The translations under genes were made by a program, and so were the position numbers. Below, in pieces: positions 21,425-32,619 of a stretch of DNA of 64,000 nt. Position 1 is the first letter of the stretch, and each line of letters opens with the position of its first letter. The notes below the pieces were generated by a model. That model was not told the DNA's origin, made no database searches, and saw only the letters and a program-made list of their open reading frames with translations. Source of the stretch: Bufo bufo (taxonomy: Eukaryota; Chordata; Amphibia; Anura; Bufonidae); NCBI RefSeq assembly GCF_905171765.1, contig NC_053391.1, forward strand, positions 154,809,565 through 154,873,564, in the 5' to 3' direction.

Positions 21425-22625
21425 GACCCCATCTAAGAAACTACACCCCTCAAGGTATTCAAAACTGATTTTGCATACGTTGTTAACCCTTTAGGTGTTG
21501 CACAAGAGTTATTGGCAAATAGGGAGGAAATTTGAGAATTTCATTTTTTTGTCTAATTTTTCATTTTAACCCATTTTTTCCACTAACAAACCAAGGGTTA
21601 ACAGCCAAACAAGACTGTATCTTTATTGCCCTGACTCTGCCATTTACAGAAACACCCAATATGTGGCCGTAAACTACTGTAAGGCCACACAGCGGTGCGT
21701 AGAGTGAAAGGTGCGCCGTTTGGTTTTTGGAAGGCTGATTTTTATGGACTGGTTTATTTACACCATGTCCCATTTGAAGCCCCCTGATGCACCCCTAGAG
21801 GAGAAACTCCCTAAAAGTGACCCCATCTAAGAAACTACACCCCTCAAGGTATTCAAAACTGATTTTACATACGTCGTTAACCCTTTAGGTGTTGCACAAG
21901 AGTTATTGGCAAATGGCGATGAAATTTGAGAATTTCATTTTTTTGCCTAATTTTCCATTTTAACCCATTTTTTCCACTAACAAAGCAAGGGTTAACAGCC
22001 AAACAAGACTGTATCTTTATTGCCCTGACTCTGCTGTTTACAGAAACACCCCATATGTGGCCGTAAACTACTGTACGGGCACACAGCGGGGCGTAGAGTG
22101 AAAGGTGCGCCGTTTGGTTTTTGGAGGGCTGATTTTGCTGGACTGTTTTTTTGGCACCATGTCCCATTTGAAGCCCCCCTGATGCACCCCTAGATTATAA
22201 ACTCCATAAAAGTGACCCCATCTAAGAAACTACACCCCTCAAGGTATTCAAAACTGATTTTACAAACTTTGTTAACCCTTTAGGTGTTGCACAAGATTTA
22301 ATGGAAAATAGAGATACAATTTCAAAATTTCACTTTTTTGGCAGATTTTCCATTTTAATATTTTTTTTCCAGTTACAAAGCAAGGGTTAACAGCCAAACA
22401 AAACTCATTATTTATGGCCCTAATTCTGTAGTTTACAGAAACACCCCATATGTGGTCGTAAACAGCTGTACGGGCACATGGCAGGGCGCAGAAGGAAAGG
22501 AACACCATATGGTTTTTGGAAGGCATATTTTGCTGGACTGTTTTTTTTGACACCATGTCCCATTTGAAGCCCCCCTGATGCACCCCTAGAGTAGAAACTC
22601 CAAAAAAGTGACCCCATTTTAGAAA
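21425..22625 (+). repeat. Three 395-bp tandem units inside TTAA element A
   Basis: The landmark GACCCCATCTAAGAAACTAC occurs near 21425, 21817 and 22213. Each unit also holds CACACAGCGG or a variant and TGATGCACCCCTAGA. Units differ by point changes and small indels. Confidence 0.88.
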
Positions 22626-23560
22626 CTACGGGATAGGGTGGCAGTTTTGTTGGTACTAGTTTAGGGTACATATGATTTTTGGTTGCTCTATATTACACTT
22701 TTTGTGCGGCAAGGTAACAAGAAATAGCTTTTTTGGCACCGTTTTTTTTTTGTTATTTACAACATTCATCTGACAGGTTAGATCATGTGGTAATTTTATA
22801 GAGCAGGTTGTCACGGACGCGGAGATACCTAATATGTATACAATTTTTTTTATTTATGTAAGTTTTACACAATGATTTCATTTTTAAAACCAAAAAAATG
22901 TTTTAGTGTCTCCATAGTCTAAGAGCCATAGTTTTTTCAGTTTTTGGGCGATTATCTTAAGTAGGGTCTCATTTTTTGCGGGATGAGATGACGGTTTGAT
23001 TGGCATCTATTTTGGGGTGCATATGACTTTTTGATTGCTTGCTATTACACTTTTTGTGACGTAAGATGACAAAAAATGGCTTTTTTTACACCGTTTTTAT
23101 TTTTATTTTTTACGGTGGTCATCTGAGGGGTTAGATCATGTGATATTTTTATAGAGCCGGGCGATACGGACGCGGCGATACCTAATATGTATACTTTTTT
23201 TTTATTTATGTAAGTTTTACACAATGATTTCATTTTTGAAACAAAAAAAATCATGTTTTAGTGTTTCCATAGTCTAAGAGCCATAGTTTTTTCAGTTTTT
23301 GGGCGATTATCTTGGGTAGGGTATGATTTTTGCGGGATGAGATGACGGTTTGATTGTTACAATTTTGGCGTACATGCGACTTTTTTGATCACTTTTATTA
23401 CCTTTTTTGGGAAGTAAGGTGGGCAAAATTTCAATTTCATCATAGTTTTTTATTTTTTATTTTTATGGTGTTCACCGTTCGGGTAAAGTAACATGACCGT
23501 TTTATAGATCAGGTCGTTACGGACGCGGCGATACCAAACATGTGTAGGGAATTTTATTTT
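22626..23560 (+). repeat. Three 353-bp tandem units inside TTAA element A
   Basis: The landmarks GATGACGGTTTGATT (22988, 23341; diverged at about 22636) and TACGGACGCGG (22812, 23167, 23520) recur with a period of about 353 bp. Confidence 0.85.
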
Positions 23561-23637
23561 TTTCATTTTTTATCAGTGATAAATGTGTTTTTTGATTTTT
23601 ACTTTTTTTTTCACTTTTATTCACTTTGTTTTTGACC

Positions 23638-24560
23638 CAGACCCACTTGGTTCTTGAAGATCCAGTGGGTCTGATGTCTGAATAATACAGTACAGTACAA
23701 TATATATTGTTCTGTACTGTATTTTACTTACACTGAACAGATCTATGCCATTCAGCACAGATCTGTTCAGCACCATGGACAGCAGGACGCCTGAGAGGCG
23801 TCCTGTTGCCATGGGAACCTTCCCCGTCTGCTCAGTACTGCTCAGAACTTCGCAGACGGGGAAGGGTAAGGAGGGGATCTCTCGGGGGGCTCTCTGGGGG
23901 CTCTCTCCCTCCCCATCGGGGGGCTGCAAAGGCACAGCAGCCCCCCGATGGGAGAGGGAGGGAGCTCCCTGCGCTGTTAACCTTTTCCATACAGCGGTCC
24001 GTACGGACCGCTGTATGGAAAGGGTTAAACGGCTGACATCGCATCGCAGATGTCAGCCGTTTATACCAGGGTGCCAGCAATGTGCTGGCACCCTGGTATC
24101 CCCACTAGACACCAACGATTATACAAGGGGAGGCGGGCGGGGGATCGCGATCCCGCCTGCCGCACCGCCCGCCTCCCGCACCGCCCACACCGCCCGCAAC
24201 CCTCCCCCTGCACCTCCCGCCACCATAAAAATCATTCGGGGGTGCAGGGGGGGGTAAATAAAACTTTTTTTTTGGCATATAAAGTTTCTGATCCCTGCGG
24301 TCAGGGACTGCGGGGACCAGAAACTTCAGAAATCGCAGCAAACCGCAGGTCTGAATTGACCTGCGGTTTGCCGCGATCGCCGACATGGGGGGGTCACGGG
24401 ACCCCCCCGCGCATTTAGCCTAGGTGCCTGCTCAATGATTTGAGCAGGCACCGGGTTCCGATCACTGCCAGCCGCACGGCAGTGATCGAAAATACACAGG
24501 GCGTACATGTACGCCCTGTGTCCTTAAGTACCAGGGCACAAGGGCGTACCTGTACGCCCT
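23638..24560. repeat. Run of about fifteen different hairpins, right end of TTAA element A
   Basis: Consecutive short palindromes with unrelated arm sequences: 23638-23673, 23686-23721, 23733-23770, 23773-23814, 23820-23863, 23905-23960, 23977-24028 (long perfect arms around GTAC), 24027-24062, 24063-24099, 24279-24326, 24333-24378, 24387-24408, 24423-24452, 24459-24489, 24494-24521, 24541-24560. They lie almost end to end in a G+C-rich stretch. Confidence 0.85.
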
Positions 24561-24578
24561 ATGTCCTTAAGAGGTTAA

Positions 24579-24676
24579 TTAGGGTGTGGCTGTCTAATTA
24601 GGAGACTTTAAAAACTCAGCAGTAAGAACAGCACAGCCTTTTTGATTCCAGAGGGGAAGCAAACCAGGCTGGTGCA
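24579..24676 (+). mobile_element. CR1 5' untranslated region, continuation and second unit start
   Basis: Downstream of the TTAA element, the sequence passes through a short unit (AATTAGGGTGTGGCTGT again) into a second copy of CCTTTTTGATTCCAGAGG and stops at GCTGGTGCA, where the gap begins. In the first unit (20645-20924) the next bases are GTGAGCTGCATTTATATTA, exactly what follows the second gap at 41230. Confidence 0.75.
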
Positions 24677-25176
24677 NNNNNNNNNNNNNNNNNNNNNNNN
24701 NNNNNNNNNNNNNNNNNNNNNNNNNNNNNNNNNNNNNNNNNNNNNNNNNNNNNNNNNNNNNNNNNNNNNNNNNNNNNNNNNNNNNNNNNNNNNNNNNNNN
24801 NNNNNNNNNNNNNNNNNNNNNNNNNNNNNNNNNNNNNNNNNNNNNNNNNNNNNNNNNNNNNNNNNNNNNNNNNNNNNNNNNNNNNNNNNNNNNNNNNNNN
24901 NNNNNNNNNNNNNNNNNNNNNNNNNNNNNNNNNNNNNNNNNNNNNNNNNNNNNNNNNNNNNNNNNNNNNNNNNNNNNNNNNNNNNNNNNNNNNNNNNNNN
25001 NNNNNNNNNNNNNNNNNNNNNNNNNNNNNNNNNNNNNNNNNNNNNNNNNNNNNNNNNNNNNNNNNNNNNNNNNNNNNNNNNNNNNNNNNNNNNNNNNNNN
25101 NNNNNNNNNNNNNNNNNNNNNNNNNNNNNNNNNNNNNNNNNNNNNNNNNNNNNNNNNNNNNNNNNNNNNNNNNNNN
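24677..25176. other. Assembly gap, 500 N
   Basis: A run of exactly 500 N, a size typical of a placeholder gap. Left flank is CR1 5' sequence; right flank is the hAT-C array. Confidence 0.99.
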
Positions 25177-26340
25177 ACTTCTATCTGCACGCTAGCGTGT
25201 GTCTTAGGTTTTTCTGAATGACACTATCACTTGCTTCAATGTAAGATATTCTTTTTGGGATAGATTTCAAGTAGGCCTCAAATACCAGAAACTAGTTATT
25301 TTGAGAATGGCAAATTTGGGAATGGTTTTTCAACCCAGAAAAAAAAGTGTGCTTTTACGGTCACTACAAATAGCTTGACCAGCTAAAACAGTACAGATTT
25401 GGTTAAATAGAGATGTGAGGCCTGTTTTTTTTTGCGCTGTGTGACAGGTATAGGTTTAATCACAGAATCAGACTTCTATCTGCACGCTAGCGTGTGTCTT
25501 AGGTTTTTCTGAATGACACTATCACTAGCTTCAATGTAAGATATTCTTTTTGGGATAGATTTCAAGTAGGCCTCAAATACCAGAAACTAGTTATTTTGAG
25601 AATGGCAAATTTGGGAATGGTTTTTCAACCCAGAAAAAAAAGTGTGCTTTTACGGTCACTACAAATAACTTGACCAGCTAAAACAGTACAGATTTGGTTA
25701 AATAGAGATGTGAGGCCTGTTTTTTTTTGCGCTGTGTGACAGGTATAGGTTTAATCACAGAATCAGACTTCTATCTGCACGCTAGCGTGTGTCTTAGGTT
25801 TTTCTGAATGACACTATCACTTGCTTCAATGTAAGATATTCTTTTTGGGATAGATTTCAAGTAGGCCTCAAATACCAGAAACTAGTTATTTTGAGAATGG
25901 CAAATTTGGGAATGGTTTTTCAACCCAGAAAAAAAAGTGTGCTTTTACGGTCACTACAAATAGCTTGACCAGCTAAAACAGTACAGATTTGGTTAAATAG
26001 AGATGTGAGGCCTGTTTTTTTTTGCGCTGTGTGACAGGTATAGGTTTAATCACAGAATCAGACTTCTATCTGCACGCTAGCGTGTGTCTTAGGTTTTTCT
26101 GAATGACACTATCACTAGCTTCAATGTAAGATATTCTTTTTGGGATAGATTTCAAGTAGGCCTCAAATACCAGAAACTAGTTATTTTGAGAATGGCAAAT
26201 TTGGGAATGGTTTTTCAACCCAGAAAAAAAAGTGTGCTTTTACGGTCACTACAAATAACTTGACCAGCTAAAACAGTACAGATTTGGTTGAATAGAAATG
26301 TTAGGTCTATTTTTTAGGCGCTGGGTGACAGGCTCAACTT
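25177..26340 (-). repeat. Four-unit 296-bp array of hAT-C
   Basis: Units start near 25177, 25470, 25766 and 26062 with ACTTCTATCTGCACGCTAGC. Units 1 and 3 share CACTTGCTTC and ATAGCTTGACC; units 2 and 4 share CACTAGCTTC and ATAACTTGACC, so the recent duplication was of a 592-bp dimer. The array abuts the gap and may be longer. Confidence 0.92.
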
Positions 26341-26410
26341 GCCCCTGATGTAATATATGGCCAAAAAATAACCACACTGTTTATGGTTAAATGCACTTGG
26401 GTGACACAGT

Positions 26411-26775
26411 CAAGTCAATAGGTTTTGGAACCGCGCTGCTGGAAACTATGTGTTCCGGTCACAAGTGGATGGTACAAGGGTGTCAGCCCCTCTCCTCAAC
26501 ACCCAAAGGATACGATCTTCCCAGATCTCCTCCTCTACAGGATTTAAGGGGATAGGCAAAATAGTGAAGCACCCTTGAGAATCTTATCATAAAAAGGTTT
26601 TATTCTACTTACAACAGGTCAGTAGACAAAAGGCATAAAAATACAAAGTGATCGTCACGTTCCTGCCCGACCCGGGTTTCGCTGCCTCGCTTCTTCAGGG
26701 GCGATGACTGAGCATGCTCACAATCGAGCCCTTTAAATAGCCCAGCTGTCTCATTATTCAAGCGGGTGTGGTTGT
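26411..26775 (-). mobile_element. Small PLE-type fragment inside hAT-C
   Basis: About 360 bp breaks a 75-bp-type monomer of hAT-C: similarity stops after GGTGACACA and resumes at CCAGATGTAGTATATGG. On the minus strand it holds a hammerhead-like module and a TTTAAAGGG-type promoter-proximal stretch, as found in the terminal repeats of Penelope-like elements. There is no coding part. Its assignment to PLEs rests on the ribozyme-like module and overall layout. Confidence 0.55.
26665..26702 (-). ncRNA. Hammerhead-ribozyme-like motif in the PLE-type fragment
   Basis: On the minus strand: stem I GCCC (26702-26699), core CTGAAGA (26698-26692), stem II region with GC/GC closing pairs around GAGGCA (26691-26681), core GAAA (26680-26677), a self-complementary CCCGGG stem III (26676-26671), TC (26670-26669) and stem I GGGC (26668-26665). 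All boxes are in order. The very short palindromic stem III fits the minimal hammerheads of PLEs, which are thought to work as dimers. Confidence 0.62.
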
Positions 26776-27250
26776 GCACCAGATGTAGTATATGGCCAAA
26801 AAATAATCAGACTGTCGATGGTTAAATGCACTTCGGTGACACAGGCTCAGCCTGCAGCTGATGTAGTATATGGCCAAAAAATAACCAGACTGTTGATGGT
26901 TAAATGCACTTCGGTGACACAGGCTCAGCCTGCAGCTGATGTAGGATATAGCACAAAATAACCACACTATCGATGGTTAAATACACTTGGTGATAGCTTG
27001 TGCTGGCGCACCACAAGTCACAAAATGGCCGCCGATCACCCCAGAAAAAAAGTGATCTAAAAACGCTCTGGGCAGCCTCAAAAAAGTGAGCAAGTCAATA
27101 ATAGCACTTCAATGATCCACAGCTGCATATCGATCATAGAATGAAGTCTTTTGGAGGAGTTAATCTGCCTAATCTCGCCCTAACGTCGCAGCTGCAACCT
27201 CTCCCTATACTGATCATAGCAGAGTGACGTGCAGCGCTACGTGACTCCAG

Positions 27251-27325
27251 CTTAAATAGAGGCTGGGTCACATGCTGCACTGGCCAATCACAGCCATGCC
27301 AATAGTAGGCATGGCTGTGATGGCC
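27251..27325 (-). promoter_or_regulatory. Promoter-like region of hAT-C
   Basis: A minus-strand TATTTAAG (27251-27258) and the conserved palindrome (27282-27325) sit at the same spacing as in hAT-A and hAT-B. Confidence 0.5.
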
Positions 27326-27469
27326 TCTTGGGGCAAGTAGTATGACGCTTGTTGATTGGCTGCTTTGCAGCCTTTCAAAAAGCGCCAAGAAAGCGCCGAA
27401 CACCGAACCCGAACCCGGACTTTTACGAACAGTTCGGGTTCGCTCATCCCTAATCATCACCACTAATCC

Positions 27470-29107
27470 ACAGAGATCCATGCCCAAAATCCTCTCAATA
27501 CTCAACCTTTTTGGCTCCCTTTCCAACTTTAAGGTCAACCCCTCCAAGTCCCAAGTTTTGCATATAGGCCCCGCCAATCTCACCTCCCTCCAAATTAACT
27601 CCCCTTTCAATTGGCAAACGCAACAACTAACCTATCTAGGGATCAAACTATCCTCTCATTTGCCTGATCTATTTCAATTAACTATAAACCCCTCCTAGCC
27701 TCTATGATAGCTCAAATGGACTCCCTAGACTCTCCCTATCTTTCCTGGTTCCCAAGGAAGAACATCCTTATGTCACTAATCATGCCAAAACTCACATATA
27801 TGATGCAGGTTCTCCCTATTGATATCCCCAACTCATACTTTGCTTCCCTAAACAAACAAGTGCGCAAATTTATTTGGCAAGGCAAAAGCTCTCGTATCTC
27901 ATTTGATACCTTAACTAAACCTAGAAATAGAGGAGGTATTGGCCTCCCTGATCCTAAATCATATATGCAAGCCATTCAGCTTTCTAGATCTATTGATTGG
28001 ATTAGAGAGCCCACACATAAATCCTGGCTTACACTGGAATCTGCTTTCCTTCCCTCCTCACCCCGGGCCCTTTTGCTGGCTGACAGATTGCCCCCGACCC
28101 TATCCTCAATACCTAACCCTCTTATACGCAGCACTCTAAGGGGCTGAGGGGGGTTCTCGTCCAGCAATGGGGATCCAATACCTCTCACCTCACTTATGCT
28201 CATAAAAGATATAATTAACTTGGCCCCCAAAGAGCTGAGAGAAAGCTGTCCGTTACTCATTAGGTCTTCGCTGATCCCCATAACCCAGTTTCTAGATGAA
28301 GATGGATGTATTCTTCCTGACCCTGAATTATGCAAACTTCTGGGAACACAGATTCATAACCCCACCTTGCTGCATTTTCTTAGGACTGAATTACTCAGTA
28401 GAACTAAAAACCCCCCTATATCAGAAGAAACAAGTTGGTTGGTGGAAATGTTAAGTAACAAGAGATACCCTCCTAAAGCTATCTCTACGATTTATAAGCG
28501 CCTGAAATCCCCTACCTCCATTATTAAACCTGCAATTGTGGGTAAATGGGAAAAAGACTTATCAAGGACACTGACCCCTCAAGAAACTTCTAAAATACTA
28601 ATCTTACCACACAAACTATCTAGATGCATACGCATCCAAGAAAACAGCTATAAGATTCTTACGTAATGGTACAGAACCCCAGATAAAACTTATAGATATA
28701 GCAAAACAGCTACCGATCTGTGTTGGAGATGCCATAAAACTAAGGGAACTTTCTTACACATTTTGTGGTCATGTGACCTGATTAATCCATGGTGGCACAC
28801 AATTATCAAACTATGCAACCAGATATGTAAATCATCTCTCACTAGCTCCCCAGAATTGACTTTGTTATCTCTCGGGTTGGAAGGTCTGGGCCCACATAAA
28901 AAATCCCTTTTTGCCCTCTTGTTGGCAGCGGCTAGATTACTCTTACCAACCCACTGGTTATCTTCAGAAATTCCTAGTATTGAACACTGGACCAACAAGG
29001 TGGACCAGATATACAGACTAGAAGAAATCTCACACTGGGAGTCACACTCTAGACCCTCCTTCCTAAAAACATGGTCACCTTGGAAGCTATACAGGAATTT
29101 TCCCTAG
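27470..29107 (+). pseudogene. L1 ORF2, C-terminal part
   Basis: The reading matches the minus-strand L1 ORF2 from just after the catalytic box. It includes NPSKSQVLHIG and LTYLGIKLSSHL (thumb side of the polymerase), then KFIWQGK, the GGIGLPDPKSYMQAI motif typical of the L1 connector, and a C-terminal Cys/His region with CWRCHK and HILWSCD. At least three breaks are visible: a frameshift near 27690, a TGA near 28145 (Trp in the sister copy) and a TAA near 28665 (Gln in the sister copy). The family protein nicks DNA and reverse-transcribes its own RNA. The N-terminal endonuclease and fingers are missing. Confidence 0.87.
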
Positions 29108-29839
29108 ATATAGAGTCTAATAACTATCTTCCATTGCCTCACCTTGTACACCCCTAGACAGAGGCTCACTTGCCTATCGTACCACTCCACCCCCCCCCCC
29201 CCCCACTTACACACTCATACCATAGATATTTGAATTTCATTTCCACGCTATCTTGCTCATTCTGCCATTGCTGTAAGACTTATATTTCTTGCGGATACCT
29301 GTCATGTTGGGCTTAATTGCCCTTTGGTTACTCATTTGTATTTGTGACACCTCACAATAGGTGATTTTCGCTTATGTTTAACCACCTCAGCCCCCAGTGC
29401 TTAAACACCCTGAAAGACCAGGCCACTTTTTACACTTCTGACCTACACTACTTTCACCGTTTATTGCTCGGTCATGCAACTTACCACCCAAATGAATTTT
29501 ACCTCCTTTTCTTCTCACTAATAGAGCTTTCATTTGGTGGTATTTCATTGCTGCTGACATTTTTACTTTTTTTGTTATTAATCGAAATTTAACGATTTTT
29601 TTTCAAAAAAATGACATTTTTCACTTTCAGTTGTAAAATTTTGCAAAAAAAAACGAGATCCATATATAAATTTTGCTCTAAATTTATTGTTCTACATGTC
29701 TTTGATAAAAAAAAAATGTTTGGGTAAAAAAAAAATGGTTTGGGTAAAAGTTATAGCGTTTACAAACTATGGTACAAAAATGTGAATTTCTGCTTTTTGA
29801 AGCAGCTCTGACTTTCTGAGCACCTGTCATGTTTCCTGA

Positions 29840-32480
29840 GGTTCTACAATGCCCAGACAGTACAAACACCCCACAAATGACCCCATTTCGGAAAGTAGAC
29901 ACCCTAAGGTATTCGCTGATGGGCATAGTGAGTTCATAGAACTTTTTATTTTTTGTCACAAGTTAGCGGAAAATGATGATTTTTTTTTTATTTTATTTTT
30001 TTCTTACAAAGTCTCATATTCCACTAACTTGTGACAAAAAATAAAAACTTCCATGAACTCACTATGCCCATCAGCGAATACCTTGGGGTGTCTTCTTTCC
30101 AAAATGGGGTCACTTGTGGGGTAGTTATACTGCCCTGGCATTCTAGGGGCCCAAATGTGTGGTAAGGAGTTTGAAATCAAATTCTGTAATAAATGGCCGG
30201 TGAAATCCGAAAGGTGCTCTTTGGAATGTGGGCCCCTTTGCCCACCTAGGCTGCAAAAAAGTGTCACACATGTGGTATCTCCGTATTCAGGAGAAGTTGG
30301 GGAATGTGTTTTGGGGTGTCATTTTACATATACCCATGCTGGGTGAGATAAATATCTTGGTCAAATGCCAACTTTGTATAAAAAAATGGGAAAAGTTGTC
30401 TTTTGCCAAGATATTTCTCTCACCAAGCATGGGTATATGTAAAATGACACCCCAAAACACATTCCCCAACTTCTACTGAATACGGAGATACCAGATGTGT
30501 GACACTTTTTTGCAGCCTAGGTGGGCAAAGGGGCCCACATTCCAAAGAGCACCTTTCGGATTTCACTGGTCATTTTTTACAGAATTTGATTTCAAACTCC
30601 TTACCACACATTTGGGCCCCTAGAATGCCAGGGCAGTATAACTACCCCACAAGTGACCCCATTTTGGAAAGAAGACACCCCAAGGTATTCGCTGATGGGC
30701 ATAGTGAGTTCATGGAAGTTTTTATTTTTTGTCACAAGTTAGTGGAATATGAGACTTTGTAAGAAAAAAAAAAGAAAAAAAAAAGAAAAAAAAAAGAAAA
30801 AAAATCATCATTTTCCACTAACTTGTGACAAAAAATAAAAAATTCGAGGAACTTGCCATGCCCCTCACGGAATACCTTGGGGTGTCTTATTTCCAAAATG
30901 GGGTCACTTGTGGGGTAGTTATACTGCCCTGGCATTCTAGGGGCCCAAATGTGTGGTAAGGAGTTTGAAATCAAATTCTGTAAAAAATGACCAGTGAAAT
31001 CCGAAAGGTGCTCTTTGGAATGTGGGCCCCTTTGCCCACCTAGGCTGCAAAAAAGTGTCACACATGTGGTATCTCCATATTCAGGAGAAGTTGGGGAATG
31101 TGTTTTGGGGTGTCATTTTACATATACCCATGCTGGGTGAGATAAATATCTTGGTCAAATGCCAACTTTGTATAAAAAAATGGGAAAGGTTGTCATTTGC
31201 CAAGATATTTCTCTCACTCGGCATGGGTATATGTAAAATGACACCCCAAAACACATTCCCCAACTTCTCCTGAATACGGAGATACCACATGTGTGACACT
31301 TTTTTGCAGCCTAGGTGGGCAAAGGGGCCCATATTCCAAAGAGCACCTTTCGGATTTCTCTGGTCATTTTTTACACATTTTGTTTTTAAACTTCTTACCA
31401 CACATTTGGGCCCCTAGAATGCCAGGGCAGTATAACTACCCCACAAGTGACCCCATTTTGGAAAGAAGACACCCCAAGGTATTTCGTGATGGGCATAGTG
31501 AGTTCATGGAAGTTTTTATTTTTTGTCACAAGTTAGTGGAATATGAGACTTTGTAAGGGAAAAAAATAAAAATAAAAAAATCATCATTTTCCACTAACTT
31601 GTGACAAAAAATATAAAATTCTAGGAACTCGCCATGCCCCTCACGGAATACCTTGGGGTGTCTTCTTTCCAAAATGGGGTCACTTGTGGTGTAGTTATAC
31701 TGCCCTGGCATTTTCCAGGGGCCCTAATGTGTAGGTAAATGACCTGTGAAATCCTAAAGGTGCTCTTTGGAATGTAGGCCCCTTTGCCCACCTAGGCTGC
31801 AAAAAAGTGTCACACATGTTTTATCGCCGTATTCAGGAGAAGTTGGGCAATGTGTTTTGGGGTGTCTTTTTACATATACCCATGCTGGGTGAAAGAAATA
31901 TCTCGGCAAAAGACAACTTTTCCCATTTTTTTTATACAAAGTTGGCATTTGACCAAGATATTTATCTCACCCAGCATGGGTATATGTAAAATGACACCCC
32001 AAAACACATTGCCCAACTTCTCCTGAATACGGAGATACCACATGTGTGACACTTTTTTGCAGCCTAGATGCGCAAAGGGGCCCACATTCATTTTAGGAGG
32101 GCATTTTTAGATATTTGGATCCCAGACTTCTTCTCACGCTTTAGGACCCCTAGAATGCCAGGGCAGTATAAATACCCCACATGTGACCCCATTTTGTAAA
32201 GAAGACACCCCAAGGTATTCAATGAGGGGCATGGCGAGTTCATCGAATTTTTTTTTTTTGGCACAAGTTAGCAGAAATTGATATTTTTTTTTTTCTCACA
32301 AAGTCTCCCTTTCCGCTAACTTGGGACAAAAATTTCAATCTTTCATGGACTCAATATGCCCCTCACGAAATATCTTGGGGTGTCTTCTTTCCGAAATGGG
32401 GTCACATGTGGGGTATTTATACTGCCCTGGCATTCTAGGGGCCCTAAAGCGTGAGAAGAAGTCTGGAATATAAATGTCAA
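29840..32480. repeat. Alternating inverted repeat array, about 395 bp per arm
   Basis: About eight segments alternate in orientation: 29840-29985 (-), 29990-30370 (+), 30380-30770 (-), 30795-31175 (+), 31185-31560 (-), 31580-31930 (+), 31940-32270 (-) and 32290-32480 (+). Same-strand copies recur at about 794 bp (for example 30499 and 31293). Boundaries alternate between an A/T-rich turn (near 29985, 30785, 31570) and a turn near TATAAAAAAATGGG (30375, 31180, 31930). Confidence 0.9.
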
Positions 32481-32619
32481 AAAATTTTTATGCATTTGGA
32501 TTCCGTGAGGGGTATGGTGAGTTCATGTGAGATTTTTTTTTTTTACACAAGTTTGTGGAATATGAGACTTTGTAAGGAAAAAAAAAAAAATTTCCGCTAA
32601 CTTGGGCCAAAAAAAATGT

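Larger units (their letters stand above)
20925..24578 (+). mobile_element. TTAA-target non-autonomous DNA transposon, family A
   Basis: Bounded by TTAA at 20925-20928 and 24575-24578. The ends form imperfect inverted repeats: TTAACCCCTTAAGGACA on the left and TTAACCTCTTAAGGACA on the right strand. The target duplication and ends suggest a piggyBac-type mobiliser. Kolobok also uses TTAA, so the superfamily call is inference. There is no transposase. Inside are a 395-bp array, a 353-bp array and a hairpin-rich right end. The flanking CR1 sequence shares AATTAGGGTGTGGCTGT on both sides, which looks like a short tandem repeat already present in the target. Related fragments lie at 18928-19209 and 33785-34480. 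Confidence 0.85.
25177..27452 (-). mobile_element. hAT-C, 5' part on the minus strand
   Basis: The right terminus at 27442-27452 reads TAGGGATGAGC on the minus strand, identical to the hAT-A left terminus. It is followed inward by CCGAAC repeats, the conserved palindrome, a TATA-like box, a few monomers of the 69/75-bp family (26780-27000 and 26330-26405) and a 295-bp array (25177-26340). The order matches hAT-A. No transposase is visible because the gap follows. It inserted into an L1 (27453 onward), with ATCATCAC at 27453-27460 as the candidate target duplication. Confidence 0.88.

Noticed and set aside
21561..22671. Repeated minus-strand frames with MGHGVNKPVHKNQ-like starts
   Set aside because: They are readings through the 395-bp units of TTAA element A. 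Stops and indels vary between units.
24594..25217. Long frames across 24594-25217 and 40644-41277
   Set aside because: They are made almost entirely of N and carry no information.
30004..32091. Family of similar 60-109-residue frames on both strands
   Set aside because: They mirror the alternating inverted repeats of TTAA element B. No codon bias or domain supports coding.
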